Positions 43,426 through 54,221 of a DNA stretch of 64,000 nt are shown here, in pieces (within the stretch, counting starts at the first letter, position 1; each line of letters starts with the position of its first letter). The DNA comes from Onishia taeanensis (GTDB lineage Bacteria > Pseudomonadota > Gammaproteobacteria > Pseudomonadales > Halomonadaceae), in assembly GCF_003268885.1 (NCBI RefSeq), contig NZ_QLSX01000001.1, positions 124,001 to 188,000 on the forward strand, in the 5' to 3' direction. The notes under the pieces were generated by a model, which was not told where the DNA came from, searched no databases, and saw nothing but the letters and a program-made list of their open reading frames with translations. Made by a program: the position numbers and the translations under genes.

Positions 43426-44010
43426 TTACTGACGAATGCCCTCAAAGGTGACATAGAGCTCAAGCTCTTGCATCGGCGCCGGCATGCTGCTCATGTCGAT
43501 GTCAAAGTCGGCAAGCGTCAGGGTAGTGCTGCCCTCGAAGCCTTGGCGATAGTTGCCCCACGGATCTTCACCACCGCCGATGTGCTCGACGTTCATCTCG
43601 ATTTCCTGCGTCTTGCCATGCAGGCTCAGCTCGCCTGTCAGCACACCCTCACCTTCGCCGGTCGACTCGAAACCGGTAGATGTAAAGGTGGCCGTCGGAT
43701 ATTCCCCGGCATTGAGGAAATCTTCACTGAGAATATGCTTATCACGCTCGGCCTGGTTGGTGTTCAGGCTTTCGACATCAACCTCCATGGACACTGAGGA
43801 CGCTGCCAGGTTCTCGGGATCGTAGCTGAAGTCGCCACTGAACTCCTCGAAAGAACCCAGAATGTAGGAGAAGCCCAAGTGACTGATCTTGAACTGTACG
43901 AAGGCATGCTGCCCCTCGGTATCGATCATGTAATCAGCGGCCTGAGCCTGGCTCACGGGCACCAGAGCGGCAGCGGTCAGGGCGGCTAGTGCTGTCTTCT
44001 TCAACATCAT
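43426..44010 (-). CDS. yceI: YceI-family periplasmic lipid-binding protein
   Basis: 194 residues. The signal peptide is cut after AQA near residue 24. The mature protein is the YceI lipocalin-like barrel: YMIDTEGQHAFVQFKISHLGFSYILGSFEEFSGDFSYDP, then KHILSEDFLNAGEYPTATFTSTGFE and GELSLHGKTQEIEMNVEHIG. Members bind polyisoprenoids; in E. coli expression rises at high pH or osmotic stress. AAGGAG lies 4-5 nt upstream of two adjacent ATG codons. It follows a cytochrome b561 gene as in the yceJ-yceI operon of enterobacteria. Confidence 0.94.
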   Translation of the reverse strand: MMLKKTALAALTAAALVPVSQAQAADYMIDTEGQHAFVQFKISHLGFSYILGSFEEFSGDFSYDPENLAASSVSMEVDVESLNTNQAERDKHILSEDFLNAGEYPTATFTSTGFESTGEGEGVLTGELSLHGKTQEIEMNVEHIGGGEDPWGNYRQGFEGSTTLTLADFDIDMSSMPAPMQELELYVTFEGIRQ

Positions 44011-44097
44011 CTTGCTCCTTCTTGGATGAAAGCTTGTCTGGGCACCGACTTGGCGACGCCCGGCAGTGGGAGACTGATGCGACGCATCAACACACCG

Positions 44098-44652
44098 TCA
44101 CGGCTTGCGCGAGATACGCGGGTTAACCATGCGAACCAGAACGTCATGGCGGTCAATAACGTGATGCTTGAATGCGGCCAGCATGTGAACGATAGCGAGA
44201 CCGATCAGGGCCAGAGCGAGATACCAGTGGACAGTGCCGGCAAGCGTTGCCTGGCGAGGCAGGTCGCTGACAATGGCCGGCACCTCAAACCAATCGAATA
44301 CGCTGATGCCGCGCCCATCGGCAGTAGAAATAAGGTAGCCGCTGACGAGAACGGCCACCAGCAGCACATAGAGCCCCAGATGGCCAAGCTCGGCGGCAAG
44401 CCGCTCGAACCTTGCTCCGGGCAATGCCGGCGATGTGCTTGCGGCTCGCCAGGTCAGGCGTAAAAGCGTCGCAGCGAACAGCAGCATGCCGATCGAACGA
44501 TGCCACCAGGGAGCCAGGTTATACCAGCTGTCGTAGTAGCCTAGATCGGTCATCCACCACCCGAGGGCGAAGAGTCCGACGATCGCGACAGCACTGACCC
44601 AGTGCTGCACAATGCTGACGATGCCCCACCCTCGCCGAGTATTACCCCACAT
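44098..44652 (-). CDS. yceJ: Cytochrome b561 family protein, YceJ-like
   Basis: 184 residues with four hydrophobic helices. Candidate haem histidines lie in IVQHWVSAVAIVG, PWWHRSIGMLLF, GHLGLYVLL and the last helix HWYLALALIGLAIVHMLAAFKHHVIDRHD. This is the di-haem b561 fold of inner-membrane electron carriers. Its pairing with yceI suggests electron transfer connected with isoprenoid (quinone-like) binding; this is inferred from the conserved neighbourhood. It lies 87 nt upstream of yceI on the same strand. Confidence 0.92.
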   Translation of the reverse strand: MWGNTRRGWGIVSIVQHWVSAVAIVGLFALGWWMTDLGYYDSWYNLAPWWHRSIGMLLFAATLLRLTWRAASTSPALPGARFERLAAELGHLGLYVLLVAVLVSGYLISTADGRGISVFDWFEVPAIVSDLPRQATLAGTVHWYLALALIGLAIVHMLAAFKHHVIDRHDVLVRMVNPRISRKP

Positions 44653-44832
44653 TCCCCTGCCCTCCTGGCCTTGGTAATGGGTGCCACCACAGTGGAGCTG
44701 CCGCTACGTGAAGAGTTGACTGTATATCAGTTCCTGATCATACCTATCGGGCCCGCGTGGAACAGCGCAAAAATATGAACGTTTCATGTACTTTACGCCA
44801 ACGATGGCCGCGGCCTGCCCCAGACACAGCAA

Positions 44833-44851
44833 CGCCCCGACAAGCGGGGCG
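44833..44851 (-). terminator. Probable terminator of metZ
   Basis: 7-bp perfect stem CGCCCCG / CGGGGCG with a 5-nt loop, about 30 nt after the metZ stop, followed on the minus strand by TTGCTG. The T-tract is weak. Confidence 0.6.
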
Positions 44852-44879
44852 CCATTCATGGACATGAGCCGGATAAACG

Positions 44880-46085
44880 TCAGCTCATCAGCGCATCGAG
44901 CCCACGGGCCAGATCGCCCTTGATGTCCTCGATATCCTCAAGGCCCACCGAGACTCGGACAAGCCCTTCGGCGATGCCGGCAGCGAGCTTCTGCTCATCG
45001 GAGAGACGGCCATGAGTCGTCGTGGCGGGATGGCCAATGGTGGATTTCACGTCCCCCAGGTTGCCAGTGATCGACAGGATGCGGGTGGCATCGATGACCG
45101 ACCAGGCCGCCTCGCGGCCACCCGCGACTTCGAAGCCCAGCACCCCGCCGAAACCGCGCTGCTGATCGGCGGCCAGCCGATGCTGCGGGTGAGTCTCAAG
45201 GCCGCTGTAATGAACCTTGCTCACCGCCGGATGTGCGTCAAGGAAACGCGCCAGCGCCAGCGCATTGTCACAGTGGGCGCGCATGCGAAGGCTCAGCGTC
45301 TCCAGGCCCTTGAGGAACACCCAGGCGTTGAAGGGGCTCATGCAGGGCCCGCAGGTCCGCACCACTCCGTAGAGCGCTTCGAGTTCCTTGTCACGACCGA
45401 CCACCGCACCGCCCAGCGCACGGCCCTGGCCGTCCAGATACTTGGTGGCCGAGTGGATCACCAGATCGGCGCCCAGCGCTAGCGGGCGCTGCAGCGCCGG
45501 CGTCAGGAAGCAGTTATCGATCGCCAGTAGCGCGTCATGGCGATGAGCGATCTTGGCGAGGGCCGGGATATCCACCACCTCGGAGAGCGGATTCGACGGC
45601 GTCTCCGCGAACAGAAGCCTGGTCCGCGGGGTCATCGCCGCTTCCCAGGCCTCCAGATTCGACAGCTCCACGTAGTGGGTAACGATGCCAAACTTGGCGA
45701 GGTACTTGTCGAACAGGCTGACCGTGGAGCCGAACAGCGAGCGCGACGCGACGATCTCGTCGCCGGCCTCTAAAAGCCCCAGCACCGTGGACAGAATGGC
45801 GGCCATGCCCGAGCTGGTCGCGACACAGCGCTCGCCGCCTTCCATGGCCGCCAAGCGCTTCTCGAAGGTGCGCACCGTGGGATTGGTGAAACGCGAATAG
45901 ATGTTGCCCGGTTCTTCCCCGCCGAACTTGCGCGCCGCCTCGGCGGCACTGCCATAGACGAAGCTCGACGTCGGGAAGATCGGCTCACCGTGCTCCTGTT
46001 CCGCGGTGCGGGCATGGCCAGCGCGGATCGCCTGGGTATCGAGCGCCCACTCATGCCAGGCCTCAAAGCCGCTTTCGTCGTTCAT
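44880..46085 (-). CDS. metZ: O-succinylhomoserine sulfhydrylase
   Basis: 401 residues of the Cys/Met gamma-family. PLP lysine is K215 ([12 protein letters not shown]), with [21 protein letters not shown] and [18 protein letters not shown] also present. The type and its position next to purF match MetZ of Pseudomonas, which makes homocysteine directly from O-succinylhomoserine and sulfide. The ATG at 46085 has AGGGAG upstream and lies 11 nt after purF. Cystathionine gamma-synthase activity cannot be excluded from sequence alone. Confidence 0.92.
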   Translation of the reverse strand: MNDESGFEAWHEWALDTQAIRAGHARTAEQEHGEPIFPTSSFVYGSAAEAARKFGGEEPGNIYSRFTNPTVRTFEKRLAAMEGGERCVATSSGMAAILSTVLGLLEAGDEIVASRSLFGSTVSLFDKYLAKFGIVTHYVELSNLEAWEAAMTPRTRLLFAETPSNPLSEVVDIPALAKIAHRHDALLAIDNCFLTPALQRPLALGADLVIHSATKYLDGQGRALGGAVVGRDKELEALYGVVRTCGPCMSPFNAWVFLKGLETLSLRMRAHCDNALALARFLDAHPAVSKVHYSGLETHPQHRLAADQQRGFGGVLGFEVAGGREAAWSVIDATRILSITGNLGDVKSTIGHPATTTHGRLSDEQKLAAGIAEGLVRVSVGLEDIEDIKGDLARGLDALMS

Positions 46086-46096
46086 GCCGTCTCCCT

Positions 46097-47626
46097 TCAA
46101 GCGAATTCGTCGTCCTGATCATCGTCCTGATTGTGCATGCCGACCAGGGCATGGTCACCGGCGCTATGATCCTTGGCGGAGTCGTTACGCGAGGCTTGCA
46201 GGTTGTTCAGGTAGGCCTCATCGATATCGCCGGTGATGTAGCGGCCATCGAAGACCGAGCAGTCGAAATCTTCCAGCGCCGGATTGACGTCACGACAGGC
46301 CGTCTTCAGGTCTTCGAGATCCTGATAGATCATGCGATCGGCACCGATCAGGTCGCCCACCTCAGCCTCGGTGCGACCATGAGCAATCAGCTCTTCGGCC
46401 GACGGCATGTCGATGCCATAGACGTTCGGGTAACGCACGGGCGGTGCGGCAGACGCAAAGTAGACCTTGTTGGCGCCGGCCTCGCGGGCCATCTGGATGA
46501 TCTCGTTGCAGGTGGTGCCACGCACGATGGAATCATCCACCAGCAGCACGTTCTTGCCCTTGAACTCGACGTCGATGGCATTGAGCTTCTGACGCACCGA
46601 TTTCTTGCGCATCGTCTGCCCCGGCATGATGAAGGTCCGCCCGATATAGCGGTTCTTCATGAAGCCTTCACGGTAGGTCACCCCAAGATGCTGGGCGAGT
46701 TCCAGCGCCGAGGTCCGCGAGGTATCGGGAATCGGGATCACCACGTCGATGTCGTAGTCCGGCCACTCCTGACGGATGCGATCGCCCAGCTTACGGCCCA
46801 TCTGCATGCGTGTGCCGTAAACATAAGCACCGTCGAGGATGGAATCCGGACGCGCCAGATAGACATGCTCGAAGATGCAGGGGGCAAGTATGGGATTGTC
46901 GGCACAGGACTGGGTATGAATATTGCCATCGAGGTCGACGAAGATCGCCTCGCCCGGGGCCAGGTCGCGGTGCAGTTCAAAGCCGCCCACGTCCAGCGCC
47001 ACCGACTCCGAGGCGATCATCACCTCCTGGCGCCCTTCTTCCTGACGGGTGCCGAAGACCACCGGACGAATGCCGTGAGGGTCACGGAAAGCAACCATGC
47101 CATAGCCGTTGATGATGGCCACGGCCGCATAGCCACCGATGCAGCGACGATGCACCCGACGAACGGCGTCGAAAATGTCCTCCGGGCCCATGCTCAGACC
47201 CTGCTTGCCGAGCTCATGGGCGAAGACGTTGAGCAGCACCTCGGAGTCGGAGCTGGTATTGATGTGACGCAGGTCGCTTGAGAACAGCTCCTGCTTGAGC
47301 TGGTCGGAGTTGGTCAGGTTGCCGTTATGGGCAAGCGAAATGCCGTAGGGCGAGTTGACGTAGAACGGCTGTGACTCCGCTTCGCTGGAGGACCCGGCAG
47401 TCGGATAGCGTACATGGCCGATCCCCAGGTTGCCCTTGAGGCGGCGCATATGGCGGGTGTGGAAGACATCACGCACCAGGCCATTACTCTTGCGCAGCAG
47501 GAAGCGTCCCTCGTGCCAGGTCATCATCCCGGCGGCGTCCTGTCCGCGATGCTGAAGGACCGTCAGGGCGTCATACAACGCCTGGTTCACCGCCTGATTG
47601 GCCATTAGGCCTACGATACCGCACAT
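46097..47626 (-). CDS. purF: Amidophosphoribosyltransferase
   Basis: 509 residues. After removal of Met, Cys2 (MCGIVGLM) is the glutaminase nucleophile. The PRPP loop is [13 protein letters not shown], and [20 protein letters not shown] and [10 protein letters not shown]-type segment [14 protein letters not shown] are also present. It catalyses the first committed step of purine synthesis. It sits between cvpA and metZ in the same direction, the order found in Pseudomonas and relatives. Confidence 0.97.
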   Translation of the reverse strand: MCGIVGLMANQAVNQALYDALTVLQHRGQDAAGMMTWHEGRFLLRKSNGLVRDVFHTRHMRRLKGNLGIGHVRYPTAGSSSEAESQPFYVNSPYGISLAHNGNLTNSDQLKQELFSSDLRHINTSSDSEVLLNVFAHELGKQGLSMGPEDIFDAVRRVHRRCIGGYAAVAIINGYGMVAFRDPHGIRPVVFGTRQEEGRQEVMIASESVALDVGGFELHRDLAPGEAIFVDLDGNIHTQSCADNPILAPCIFEHVYLARPDSILDGAYVYGTRMQMGRKLGDRIRQEWPDYDIDVVIPIPDTSRTSALELAQHLGVTYREGFMKNRYIGRTFIMPGQTMRKKSVRQKLNAIDVEFKGKNVLLVDDSIVRGTTCNEIIQMAREAGANKVYFASAAPPVRYPNVYGIDMPSAEELIAHGRTEAEVGDLIGADRMIYQDLEDLKTACRDVNPALEDFDCSVFDGRYITGDIDEAYLNNLQASRNDSAKDHSAGDHALVGMHNQDDDQDDEFA

Positions 47627-47690
47627 TCCGGCTTACCTCGCTTGCAATGGTGCTTCGACGCCGAACGGGCCGACGCCATGAAAAAACGGT

Positions 47691-48278
47691 TCAGGGTGCG
47701 CCATCCTCGCGCGCAGGAGCGGTGTCGCTCGCCGGGGCGTCCTGCCCCAGAATGTCTGGCAGAGAGAGTGAGCGCAGCTGCTCGGCACGCGCTGGATCCT
47801 GGCGTTCCCAGGCCGCAACGCGATCGAGCGTCCAGGCTTCGAGACGCTCGAAGGTAGGCCGAACCTCGGCATTCTGCCAGGCGCTGAGCTGCTCGAGCGG
47901 CGTAAAACCAATCAGCAGCGTGGCCAGCACCAGGATCACTCCGCCCTTCAGGGTGCCGAACACGGCACCGGCAATCCGGTTGAAAAAACCCATGCCGACC
48001 CACTCGACGGCAGCATGCAGAAGGCGGATGACGATGCCGCCAAGCATGATGACCACGAAGGTCACCAACACGAAGGCCAGCACCAGACGGCCATCGGGGC
48101 TGTCGATCAACCCGGACAGCATGTCCGCCACTGGCTCGGCGAAGAAGCGTGCCGCCAGCAGGGCCAGCACCCAGGTAGCGAGCCCTAGGCCTTCCTGGAC
48201 CAGACCACGCATGAAGCCGGCCAGCATGGTAACGGCCAGCACCCCCACAAAGATCCAGTCGATCCACGTCAGCGTCAT
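47691..48278 (-). CDS. cvpA: CvpA-family membrane protein
   Basis: 195 residues. Four hydrophobic segments begin TWIDWIFVGVLAVTMLAGFMRGLVQEGLGLATWVLALLAARFF, the conserved CvpA start. The C-terminal 60 residues are charged and cytoplasmic or periplasmic. Named for colicin V production; it contributes to envelope maintenance and bile or stress tolerance in some bacteria. Its start overlaps the upstream SPOR-domain gene (ATGA), and it lies just before purF, its usual neighbour. Confidence 0.93.
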   Translation of the reverse strand: MTLTWIDWIFVGVLAVTMLAGFMRGLVQEGLGLATWVLALLAARFFAEPVADMLSGLIDSPDGRLVLAFVLVTFVVIMLGGIVIRLLHAAVEWVGMGFFNRIAGAVFGTLKGGVILVLATLLIGFTPLEQLSAWQNAEVRPTFERLEAWTLDRVAAWERQDPARAEQLRSLSLPDILGQDAPASDTAPAREDGAP

Positions 48279-48976
48279 GGTGACATCCTCACCACCAGAC
48301 CCTGCAGATTGGCCTTGGCCTTGAGCTCGCTGCGCGCACGCTCGCCATCCTCGGCGCTAGCATAGGGGCCAACATAAACAGCGGTCAGGTCATTGCCCCG
48401 TGGGCGACTAAAGACGTTGAAGCCCTGGGTCTCAAGCTTTTTCGCCAGGCGCTCGGCGTTGCCTGGCTCACCAAAGCTGCCGGCCTGCACCGACCAATCG
48501 CCGGAGGCAGCACGCTTGGCTTCCGCCGCCCGAGCAAGCTCAGCGATGGGGTCTGCTGACTGTTCTGCCCCAGCGGTGTCGGCCTGATTCTGAGGTGCAG
48601 CGGCCTCAGACGCAGATGTCGACTCTCGGGAGGCGACGGTCGTCGCCCCTGCTGAGTCGGATGCGGCGTCTTCTGAGGCGGCTGAAGACTCTTGTGAGGC
48701 CTCAGGGTCGTCGTTGCCACTTATCATGCTCGACTGAGCTGGGGCCGAGGCATTCTGCTGACCCTCCACATCGCGGGATGTCTCATCGAGCCGACTCGGC
48801 GGCTGCGGGTCATCGACCTCCACGCGCTCGACGTCCAGCGGCGCCTCGATGCTGAGCATCGGCTGGGGTCGCTCATCTCGTGATACCGGGTCGTCGAAGA
48901 GCATCGGCAGAAAGATCACTGCCAAGGCTAGCAGGATGATCGCCCCACTCAGTCGTTCACGCATTCCGTACTTCAT
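48275..48976 (-). CDS. dedD: SPOR-domain cell-division protein, DedD-like
   Basis: 233 residues. One N-terminal membrane helix (LSGAIILLALAVIFLPMLF) is followed by a long low-complexity linker rich in S, A, E and D (about 35-150). The C-terminal SPOR domain is WSVQAGSFGEPGNAERLAKKLETQGFNVFS ... VYVGPYASAEDGERARSELK. SPOR domains bind denuded glycan at the septum. It lies between folC and cvpA, the conserved dedD position. Confidence 0.92.
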   Translation of the reverse strand: MKYGMRERLSGAIILLALAVIFLPMLFDDPVSRDERPQPMLSIEAPLDVERVEVDDPQPPSRLDETSRDVEGQQNASAPAQSSMISGNDDPEASQESSAASEDAASDSAGATTVASRESTSASEAAAPQNQADTAGAEQSADPIAELARAAEAKRAASGDWSVQAGSFGEPGNAERLAKKLETQGFNVFSRPRGNDLTAVYVGPYASAEDGERARSELKAKANLQGLVVRMSP

Positions 48977-49018
48977 TCACCCCTCCCCGGCTCGCCTTCC
49001 TGGCGCGCCACTTATCTG

Positions 49019-50386
49019 CTACGCCTGCAGCGAAGGATCGTCCGCTGACGATTCCCAGCGCGCCAGCACCTCCGCCACGGTAAAGAAGGACCCACACACC
49101 AGCACTTCATCTTCAGCCTCGAGGTGCGCTTCGAGCCAGGCCGCCCCGGCGGCCGGCGAGTCGGCAAGCGACATCACCTTACCGCCTCGGGAGCGAATCA
49201 GATCGGCCAGATCGCCGGCAGACCGGGCCCTGTCGCCGCCAAGGCTGGCCGGCACCCAGGCATCAACGACCTCGGCCAATGCCGTCACCACACCGTCGGC
49301 GTCCTTGTCAGCGAGCATGCCCAGCAGCGCGACGCGACGCCCGGCACAGGGCCGCTGCGACAGCCGGTCGGCGAGATAGGCGGCGGCATGAGGATTATGT
49401 CCCACATCCAGGCACCAGTTGCCTCGCCACTGCATGCGCCCGGCGAGCACCACCTCACGGAAGGCACGGCGACAGGCCTCAGCCTCGAGGGTCACACCGG
49501 CGAGTGCCAGCGCCTGCAGCGCAGAGGCCGCATTGTCCAGCGGCAATCCGGGATCAGGCAGCGCCGTGAGAGCAAGGCCTTCGCCCTGGGCGTCATGGCC
49601 CTGCCAGCACCAGCCCTCGGCGGCAGCGCTCTGGGTGAACTCTCGTGCCAGGCAGTGCACCTGTGAACCCAGCCGGGCCGCCGTGTCGTGGACGCTTGCC
49701 GGCAGCGATGCACTACCCAGCACCGCCGGGCGCCCGGCCCGCAGAATACCGGCCTTCTCGCGACCGATGCCCTCGAGGTCGGTACCTAGAAATGCGGCAT
49801 GATCCTGGGCCACGGTGGTGACCACCCCGACATCGGCATCGATGACGTTGACGGCATCCAGCCGGCCGCCCAGCCCCACCTCCAGAATGGCGAGATCCGG
49901 ATGGCGCTGGCCAATCGCCCAGAGCCCGGCCAGGGTTCCGGCCTCGAAATAGGTCAGGCTGACCGGCTCATCCTCGAGGCGCGCTGCCTCGACTCGGGCG
50001 AAGCCCCCGACCAGGGTCGCGTCGCTGGCCTCCTCGCCGTCAAGGCGCAGACGCTCGTTGTAGCGCAGCAGATGAGGCGAGGTGTAGGTAGCGGTAGTAA
50101 GCCCGTGGGCGCGAGCCAGGGCGTCGAGCATGGCGACCGTCGAGCCCTTGCCGTTGGTTCCGGCCACGGTGATGATCTTGTCCGCGACACGGGCTTCTAC
50201 ACGGGCGTCTACACGCTCTGCCGCACCGGTTTGGGAAAGCCCCAGACGCGCGGCGACCTTGGCCACGCGTTCGAGGCCAAGGTCGATGCTGACCGGATGC
50301 TGCTGCTCGAGGCGCTCGAGCCAGCCCTCAAGGCTTGAGGGCTGGCGGTCACTGACCCGCGAAGATGGCGGTTGAACTGCGCTCAT
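49019..50386 (-). CDS. folC: Dihydrofolate synthase / folylpolyglutamate synthase
   Basis: 455 residues, Mur-ligase-like. P-loop TVAGTNGKGSTVAML, TYTSPHLLRYNERLRL, LEVGLGGRLDAVNVI and LDVGHNPHAA are present. It adds glutamate to dihydropteroate and to folates. A small insertion near residues 58-66 (VDARVEAR) arises from a 12-bp tandem duplication at 50189-50212. It lies 11 nt after accD, same direction. Confidence 0.95.
   Translation of the reverse strand: MSAVQPPSSRVSDRQPSSLEGWLERLEQQHPVSIDLGLERVAKVAARLGLSQTGAAERVDARVEARVADKIITVAGTNGKGSTVAMLDALARAHGLTTATYTSPHLLRYNERLRLDGEEASDATLVGGFARVEAARLEDEPVSLTYFEAGTLAGLWAIGQRHPDLAILEVGLGGRLDAVNVIDADVGVVTTVAQDHAAFLGTDLEGIGREKAGILRAGRPAVLGSASLPASVHDTAARLGSQVHCLAREFTQSAAAEGWCWQGHDAQGEGLALTALPDPGLPLDNAASALQALALAGVTLEAEACRRAFREVVLAGRMQWRGNWCLDVGHNPHAAAYLADRLSQRPCAGRRVALLGMLADKDADGVVTALAEVVDAWVPASLGGDRARSAGDLADLIRSRGGKVMSLADSPAAGAAWLEAHLEAEDEVLVCGSFFTVAEVLARWESSADDPSLQA
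50189..50212. repeat. 12-bp in-frame tandem duplication in folC
   Basis: Two near-identical units (ACGGGCTTCTAC / ACGGGCGTCTAC) give V-E-A-R and V-D-A-R in a surface-type region before the P-loop. Confidence 0.85.
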
Positions 50387-50397
50387 GACGGCTGGTG

Positions 50398-51348
50398 TCA
50401 GGCCTCGCGGTTAACGTCTTCGGTCTCTGGCTCGGCCAGGTCTTCGGCCTCATCAACCAGATCCGGCTCTTCGCTCTCCGGCAGGCCGGAGGCTGGCTGG
50501 TGGGTCAGCTTGCGCAGCACGCCGCCTAATCGATCCCGCATTTCCTGGCGATGCACGATCATGTCGACAGTGCCATGCTCGAGCAGGAACTCGCTGCGCT
50601 GGAAGCCTTCCGGCAACTTCTCGCGGACCGTCTGCTCGATCACCCGCGGACCGGCGAAACCGATCAGGGCATTGGGCTCGGCGACGTTGAGATCACCAAG
50701 CATCGCAAGCGAGGCCGAGACACCGCCGTAGACCGGATCGGTGAGCACCGAAATGTAGGGAATACCGGCCTGCTTGAGCTTCTCGAGGGCCGCCGAGGTC
50801 TTGGCCATCTGCATCAGCGAGAACAGGGCTTCCTGCATGCGCGCGCCACCGGACGCGGCGAAACACACCAGCGGAACCCCCTCCTCGAGAGAACGCGTCG
50901 CGGCCTGTACGAACTTCTCGCCGACCACGGCCCCCATGGAACCGCCCATGAAGCTGAACTCGAAGGCCACGGCCACCAGCGGCATGCCATCCAACTGGCC
51001 GCGCATAGCGATCAGGGCATCGTTCTCGCTGGTATTCTTCTGGGCCGCGCCGAGGCGATCCTTGTACTTCTTCGAATCACGAAACTTGAGACGATCCACC
51101 GGCTGCAGATCGGCCGCAATCTCTTCGCGGCCGTCCTGATCGAGGAACCAGTCGAGACGCTTGCGCGCGGTCAAGCGCAGATGATGGTCGCACTTGGGAC
51201 AGACGCTCTGGTGCTTTTCCAGCTCGGGGAGGTACAACACCCCTTCGCACTTGGGGCACTTGCGCCACAGGCCATCCGGCACGCTAGCGCGACGGTCCTT
51301 GCGCTGAATGCGCCCCATGGAGGGCACGATCTTGTCTAGCCAGCTCAT
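50398..51348 (-). CDS. accD: Acetyl-CoA carboxylase carboxyltransferase subunit beta
   Basis: 316 residues. Zinc ribbon with C31, C34, C50 and C53 is followed by the crotonase-like carboxyltransferase core ([65 protein letters not shown]). With AccA it transfers carbon dioxide from biotin to acetyl-CoA. The acidic C-terminal tail ([19 protein letters not shown]) is longer than in E. coli. It lies between trpA and folC. Confidence 0.97.
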   Translation of the reverse strand: MSWLDKIVPSMGRIQRKDRRASVPDGLWRKCPKCEGVLYLPELEKHQSVCPKCDHHLRLTARKRLDWFLDQDGREEIAADLQPVDRLKFRDSKKYKDRLGAAQKNTSENDALIAMRGQLDGMPLVAVAFEFSFMGGSMGAVVGEKFVQAATRSLEEGVPLVCFAASGGARMQEALFSLMQMAKTSAALEKLKQAGIPYISVLTDPVYGGVSASLAMLGDLNVAEPNALIGFAGPRVIEQTVREKLPEGFQRSEFLLEHGTVDMIVHRQEMRDRLGGVLRKLTHQPASGLPESEEPDLVDEAEDLAEPETEDVNREA

Positions 51349-51433
51349 ATCAGAAGGTTTCCATCATGCGGGGCCCGGCGCGACCGGGCCGATGTTGATT
51401 CAAATGTCGCAGCGCGTCATGCGCTCATCGGCG

Positions 51434-52237
51434 TCAGGCGTCCAGCGCCTGACGCATCTCGCCAAGAATATCCTTGAGACGCGGCGCGATGGCCGCCGGA
51501 TCGTCGACGCAGGCAGCGATCTGTCCGACCAGCACACTGCCGACGATGACACCCTCGGCGACCTTGCCCACGGCCGCTGCTGTCGCGCCGTCGCGAATCC
51601 CGAAGCCGACGCACAGCGGCAGGTCAGAGAGCTTGCGCAGCGGCGCCAGGTGCGCGTCGATTTCGTCGACGTTCAGCGTCGCGGCACCGGTCACGCCCTT
51701 GAGCGAGACATAATACAGATAGCCTTCGCCATGGGCGCTGATTGTACCGGCGCGAGCATCCGAGGTGGTAGGGGCCACCAGGAAGATCGATTGCAGACCG
51801 CGCGCCTTGAGCACGGGGCCGAATTCATCCGCCTCTTCGGGCGGCATGTCGACGGTCAGCACGCCATCAACGCCGGCATCGCTCGCCTGGTCGGCGAAGG
51901 CCTCGTAACCCATGCGCTCGATGGGGTTCAGATAGCCCATCAGCACCACCGGGGTGTCGGTGTCCTGTTCGCGGAACTCACGCACCATGGCAAACAAATG
52001 GGTGAGACGGGTGCCGTGCTTGAGTGCCCGCTCGCAAGCCTTCTGGATTACCGGGCCATCGGCCATCGGGTCGGAAAACGGCACCCCCAGCTCGATGATA
52101 TCCGCGCCGGCCTCGACCAGTGCATGCATGAAGCCCACGGTGTACTGGGGCGCGGGATCACCGGCGGTGAGGTAGGGAATCAGGGCCGTGCGGCCCTGCG
52201 CCTTGAGCGTGGCGAAGCGTTGGTCGATTCGGTTCAT
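51434..52237 (-). CDS. trpA: Tryptophan synthase alpha subunit
   Basis: 267 residues from ATG 52237. The catalytic Glu and Asp lie in [21 protein letters not shown], the loop GVTGA in [13 protein letters not shown], and phosphate-binding GFGIRDG and VGSVLVG follow. It cleaves indole-3-glycerol phosphate and passes indole to TrpB. The GTG at 52261 is a possible but less likely start, since AGGACAAGG precedes the ATG. trpB ends 26 nt upstream. Confidence 0.96.
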   Translation of the reverse strand: MNRIDQRFATLKAQGRTALIPYLTAGDPAPQYTVGFMHALVEAGADIIELGVPFSDPMADGPVIQKACERALKHGTRLTHLFAMVREFREQDTDTPVVLMGYLNPIERMGYEAFADQASDAGVDGVLTVDMPPEEADEFGPVLKARGLQSIFLVAPTTSDARAGTISAHGEGYLYYVSLKGVTGAATLNVDEIDAHLAPLRKLSDLPLCVGFGIRDGATAAAVGKVAEGVIVGSVLVGQIAACVDDPAAIAPRLKDILGEMRQALDA

Positions 52238-52263
52238 ACCCTTGTCCTGGTCGCGGTCCACGA

Positions 52264-53478
52264 TTAAATCTCGATGCCATCAAGCTTGGCGACGGTGAGA
52301 ATATCCTTGTCACCGCGCCCCGAGAGATTGATGACGATATGCTGGTCGGGCCGCATGGTCGGGGCCAGTACCTTGGCATAGGCCAGCGCGTGGGCCGACT
52401 CGAGGGCGGGCATGATGCCCTCGACATGAGTAAGCTCGCGGAATGCCTCGAGCACCTCCTTGTCGTTGGCGGCCACATAGTTGACGCGGCCGACATCCTT
52501 CCACAGCGCATGCTCAGGCCCCACGCCCGGATAGTCGAGGCCCGCCGAAATGGAGTGGGTCTCGGACACTTGGCCGCCTTCGTCGGACATCAGGTAGGTG
52601 CGGTTGCCGTGCAGCACGCCCCTTGGGGCATTGCCGGTCAGCGGCGCCGCGTGGCGACCGGTCTCGACGCCGTCACCGCCAGCCTCGACGCCGTACATGA
52701 CGACGTCCTCGTCCTCAACGAAAGGATAGAACAGCCCGAGCGCATTGGAGCCACCGCCAACGCAGGCGATCAGTGCATCCGGCAGGCGTCCGATCTGCTT
52801 GAGAGACTGCTCCCGGGCCTCGCGACCAGCCACGGCGTTGAAGTCGCGCACCAGCATCGGATAGGGATGAGGGCCGGCGACGGTACCAATGATGTAGAAA
52901 GTGTTATCGACGTTGGTCACCCAGTCGCGCAGTGCCTCGTTCATGGCGTCCTTGAGGGTGCGCGAACCAGACTCGACCGGGATCACGGTAGCGCCCAGCA
53001 GCTGCATGCGATAGACGTTGAGCTTTTGGCGCTGGACGTCTTCGGCGCCCATGTAGATGGCGCATTCGAGGCCCAGGCGGGCCGCCACGGTGGCCGTCGC
53101 CACGCCGTGCTGGCCGGCACCGGTCTCGGCGATGACCCGTGGCTTACCGCTCTTCTTGGCCAGCAGGGCCTGGCCGATGGTGTTATTCACCTTGTGAGCG
53201 CCGGTGTGGTTCAGGTCCTCGCGCTTCAGCCAGATCTGCGCACCACCCAGTTCCCTCGACCAGCGCTCGGCATGGTAAAGCGGAGAAGGACGGCCCACGT
53301 AGTGGGCCAGATCATGGTCGAATTCGGCCTGGAATTCGGGATCATCGCGAAGAGCCAGATAGGTCTCTTCCAATTCCTCCAGGGCGAAGCTCAACGTTTC
53401 CGAGACGAACCGGCCGCCGTAGGCGCCGAAATGGCCTCGTGCATCCGGCATGCGGGTCAGGTCGCTGAACTTGGTCAC
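52264..53478 (-). CDS. trpB: Tryptophan synthase beta subunit
   Basis: 404 residues. PLP lysine in [29 protein letters not shown], and the phosphate loop [10 protein letters not shown] are present. It condenses indole with serine. The start is taken as GTG at 53478 because GAGGTG lies 6 nt upstream and [22 protein letters not shown] aligns with the family. The frame continues three codons further to a GTG at 53487. It lies 18 nt after trpF. Confidence 0.96.
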   Translation of the reverse strand: MTKFSDLTRMPDARGHFGAYGGRFVSETLSFALEELEETYLALRDDPEFQAEFDHDLAHYVGRPSPLYHAERWSRELGGAQIWLKREDLNHTGAHKVNNTIGQALLAKKSGKPRVIAETGAGQHGVATATVAARLGLECAIYMGAEDVQRQKLNVYRMQLLGATVIPVESGSRTLKDAMNEALRDWVTNVDNTFYIIGTVAGPHPYPMLVRDFNAVAGREAREQSLKQIGRLPDALIACVGGGSNALGLFYPFVEDEDVVMYGVEAGGDGVETGRHAAPLTGNAPRGVLHGNRTYLMSDEGGQVSETHSISAGLDYPGVGPEHALWKDVGRVNYVAANDKEVLEAFRELTHVEGIMPALESAHALAYAKVLAPTMRPDQHIVINLSGRGDKDILTVAKLDGIEI

Positions 53479-53496
53479 GAAAGACACCTCACAGGG

Positions 53497-54129
53497 TCAC
53501 TTGAACTTGGATGGGTAGGTCGTAAGGACTTGGCGCAGGAAATCGTCGATCTTGGCCGCCGCCTTGATGCCGGGCGCTGCTTCAACGCCGCCGGAAACGT
53601 CCACGGCAAAGGGGCCAACTGCACGGATGGCCTGCTGTACATTCATCGCGTGCAAACCTCCCGCCAGAATAACAGGTTTTGCCAGGTTTGCGGGGATTCG
53701 AGACCAGTCGAAGGTCTCGCCGGTTCCGCCGGGAACACCGGGTTTATAGGCATCCAGCAGCAGCGCCCGGGCCTTGCCATAGGCGCCTGCAGCGGCCTCG
53801 AGATCGACCCCTTCCCGCATACGCAGCGCCTTGATGTAGGGCCGCGAAAACCCCTCGCAGACATCAGGTGTCTCGTCGCCGTGGAACTGCAGCAGATCGA
53901 GGTGCTCACAGGCCGCCTCGACGAACTGCGCATCCTGATCAACCACGAGGCCGACGCGTGTCACGAAGGCAGGCACCCGAGCACTCAGTTCAGCCAGCCG
54001 CGCAAGATCGATGGCGCGTTTGCTGCCCGGCCAGAGCACGAACCCCAGCGCATCGGCTCCGGCAGCAACGGCCGCATCAACGTCTTCCTCTCGGGTAAGA
54101 CCACAGATTTTTACACGCGTGCGCTGCAT
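53497..54129 (-). CDS. trpF: Phosphoribosylanthranilate isomerase
   Basis: 210 residues, a TIM barrel. The catalytic Cys is in VKICGLTREED and the catalytic Asp in LLLDAYKPGVPGGTG; LAGGLHAMNV and VDVSGGVE bind phosphate. It makes the fourth-step intermediate of tryptophan synthesis. trpF-trpB-trpA lie together, with truA upstream and accD downstream. The remaining trp genes are not in the window. Confidence 0.96.
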   Translation of the reverse strand: MQRTRVKICGLTREEDVDAAVAAGADALGFVLWPGSKRAIDLARLAELSARVPAFVTRVGLVVDQDAQFVEAACEHLDLLQFHGDETPDVCEGFSRPYIKALRMREGVDLEAAAGAYGKARALLLDAYKPGVPGGTGETFDWSRIPANLAKPVILAGGLHAMNVQQAIRAVGPFAVDVSGGVEAAPGIKAAAKIDDFLRQVLTTYPSKFK

Positions 54130-54221
54130 GTCAGGCCTCTCGTTGCGGTCGGCGGCGTTTAGGGCAAGCCCTTATCAGGGCGTGGAATCTAGAGCAGCCC
54201 ACCCCAGGGCGGCCCAATCCT

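Noticed and set aside
43212-43451. A 79-codon frame starting after the oxygenase gene (MTDYPESSERN)
   Set aside because: It has AGGGG before the ATG but reads through a strong terminator and the opposing yceI terminator, so it could not be fully transcribed from the oxygenase promoter.
52339-54162. A 607-codon open frame on the plus strand over trpB and trpF
   Set aside because: Antisense shadow of conserved trp genes, with no recognisable domain and no initiation signals.
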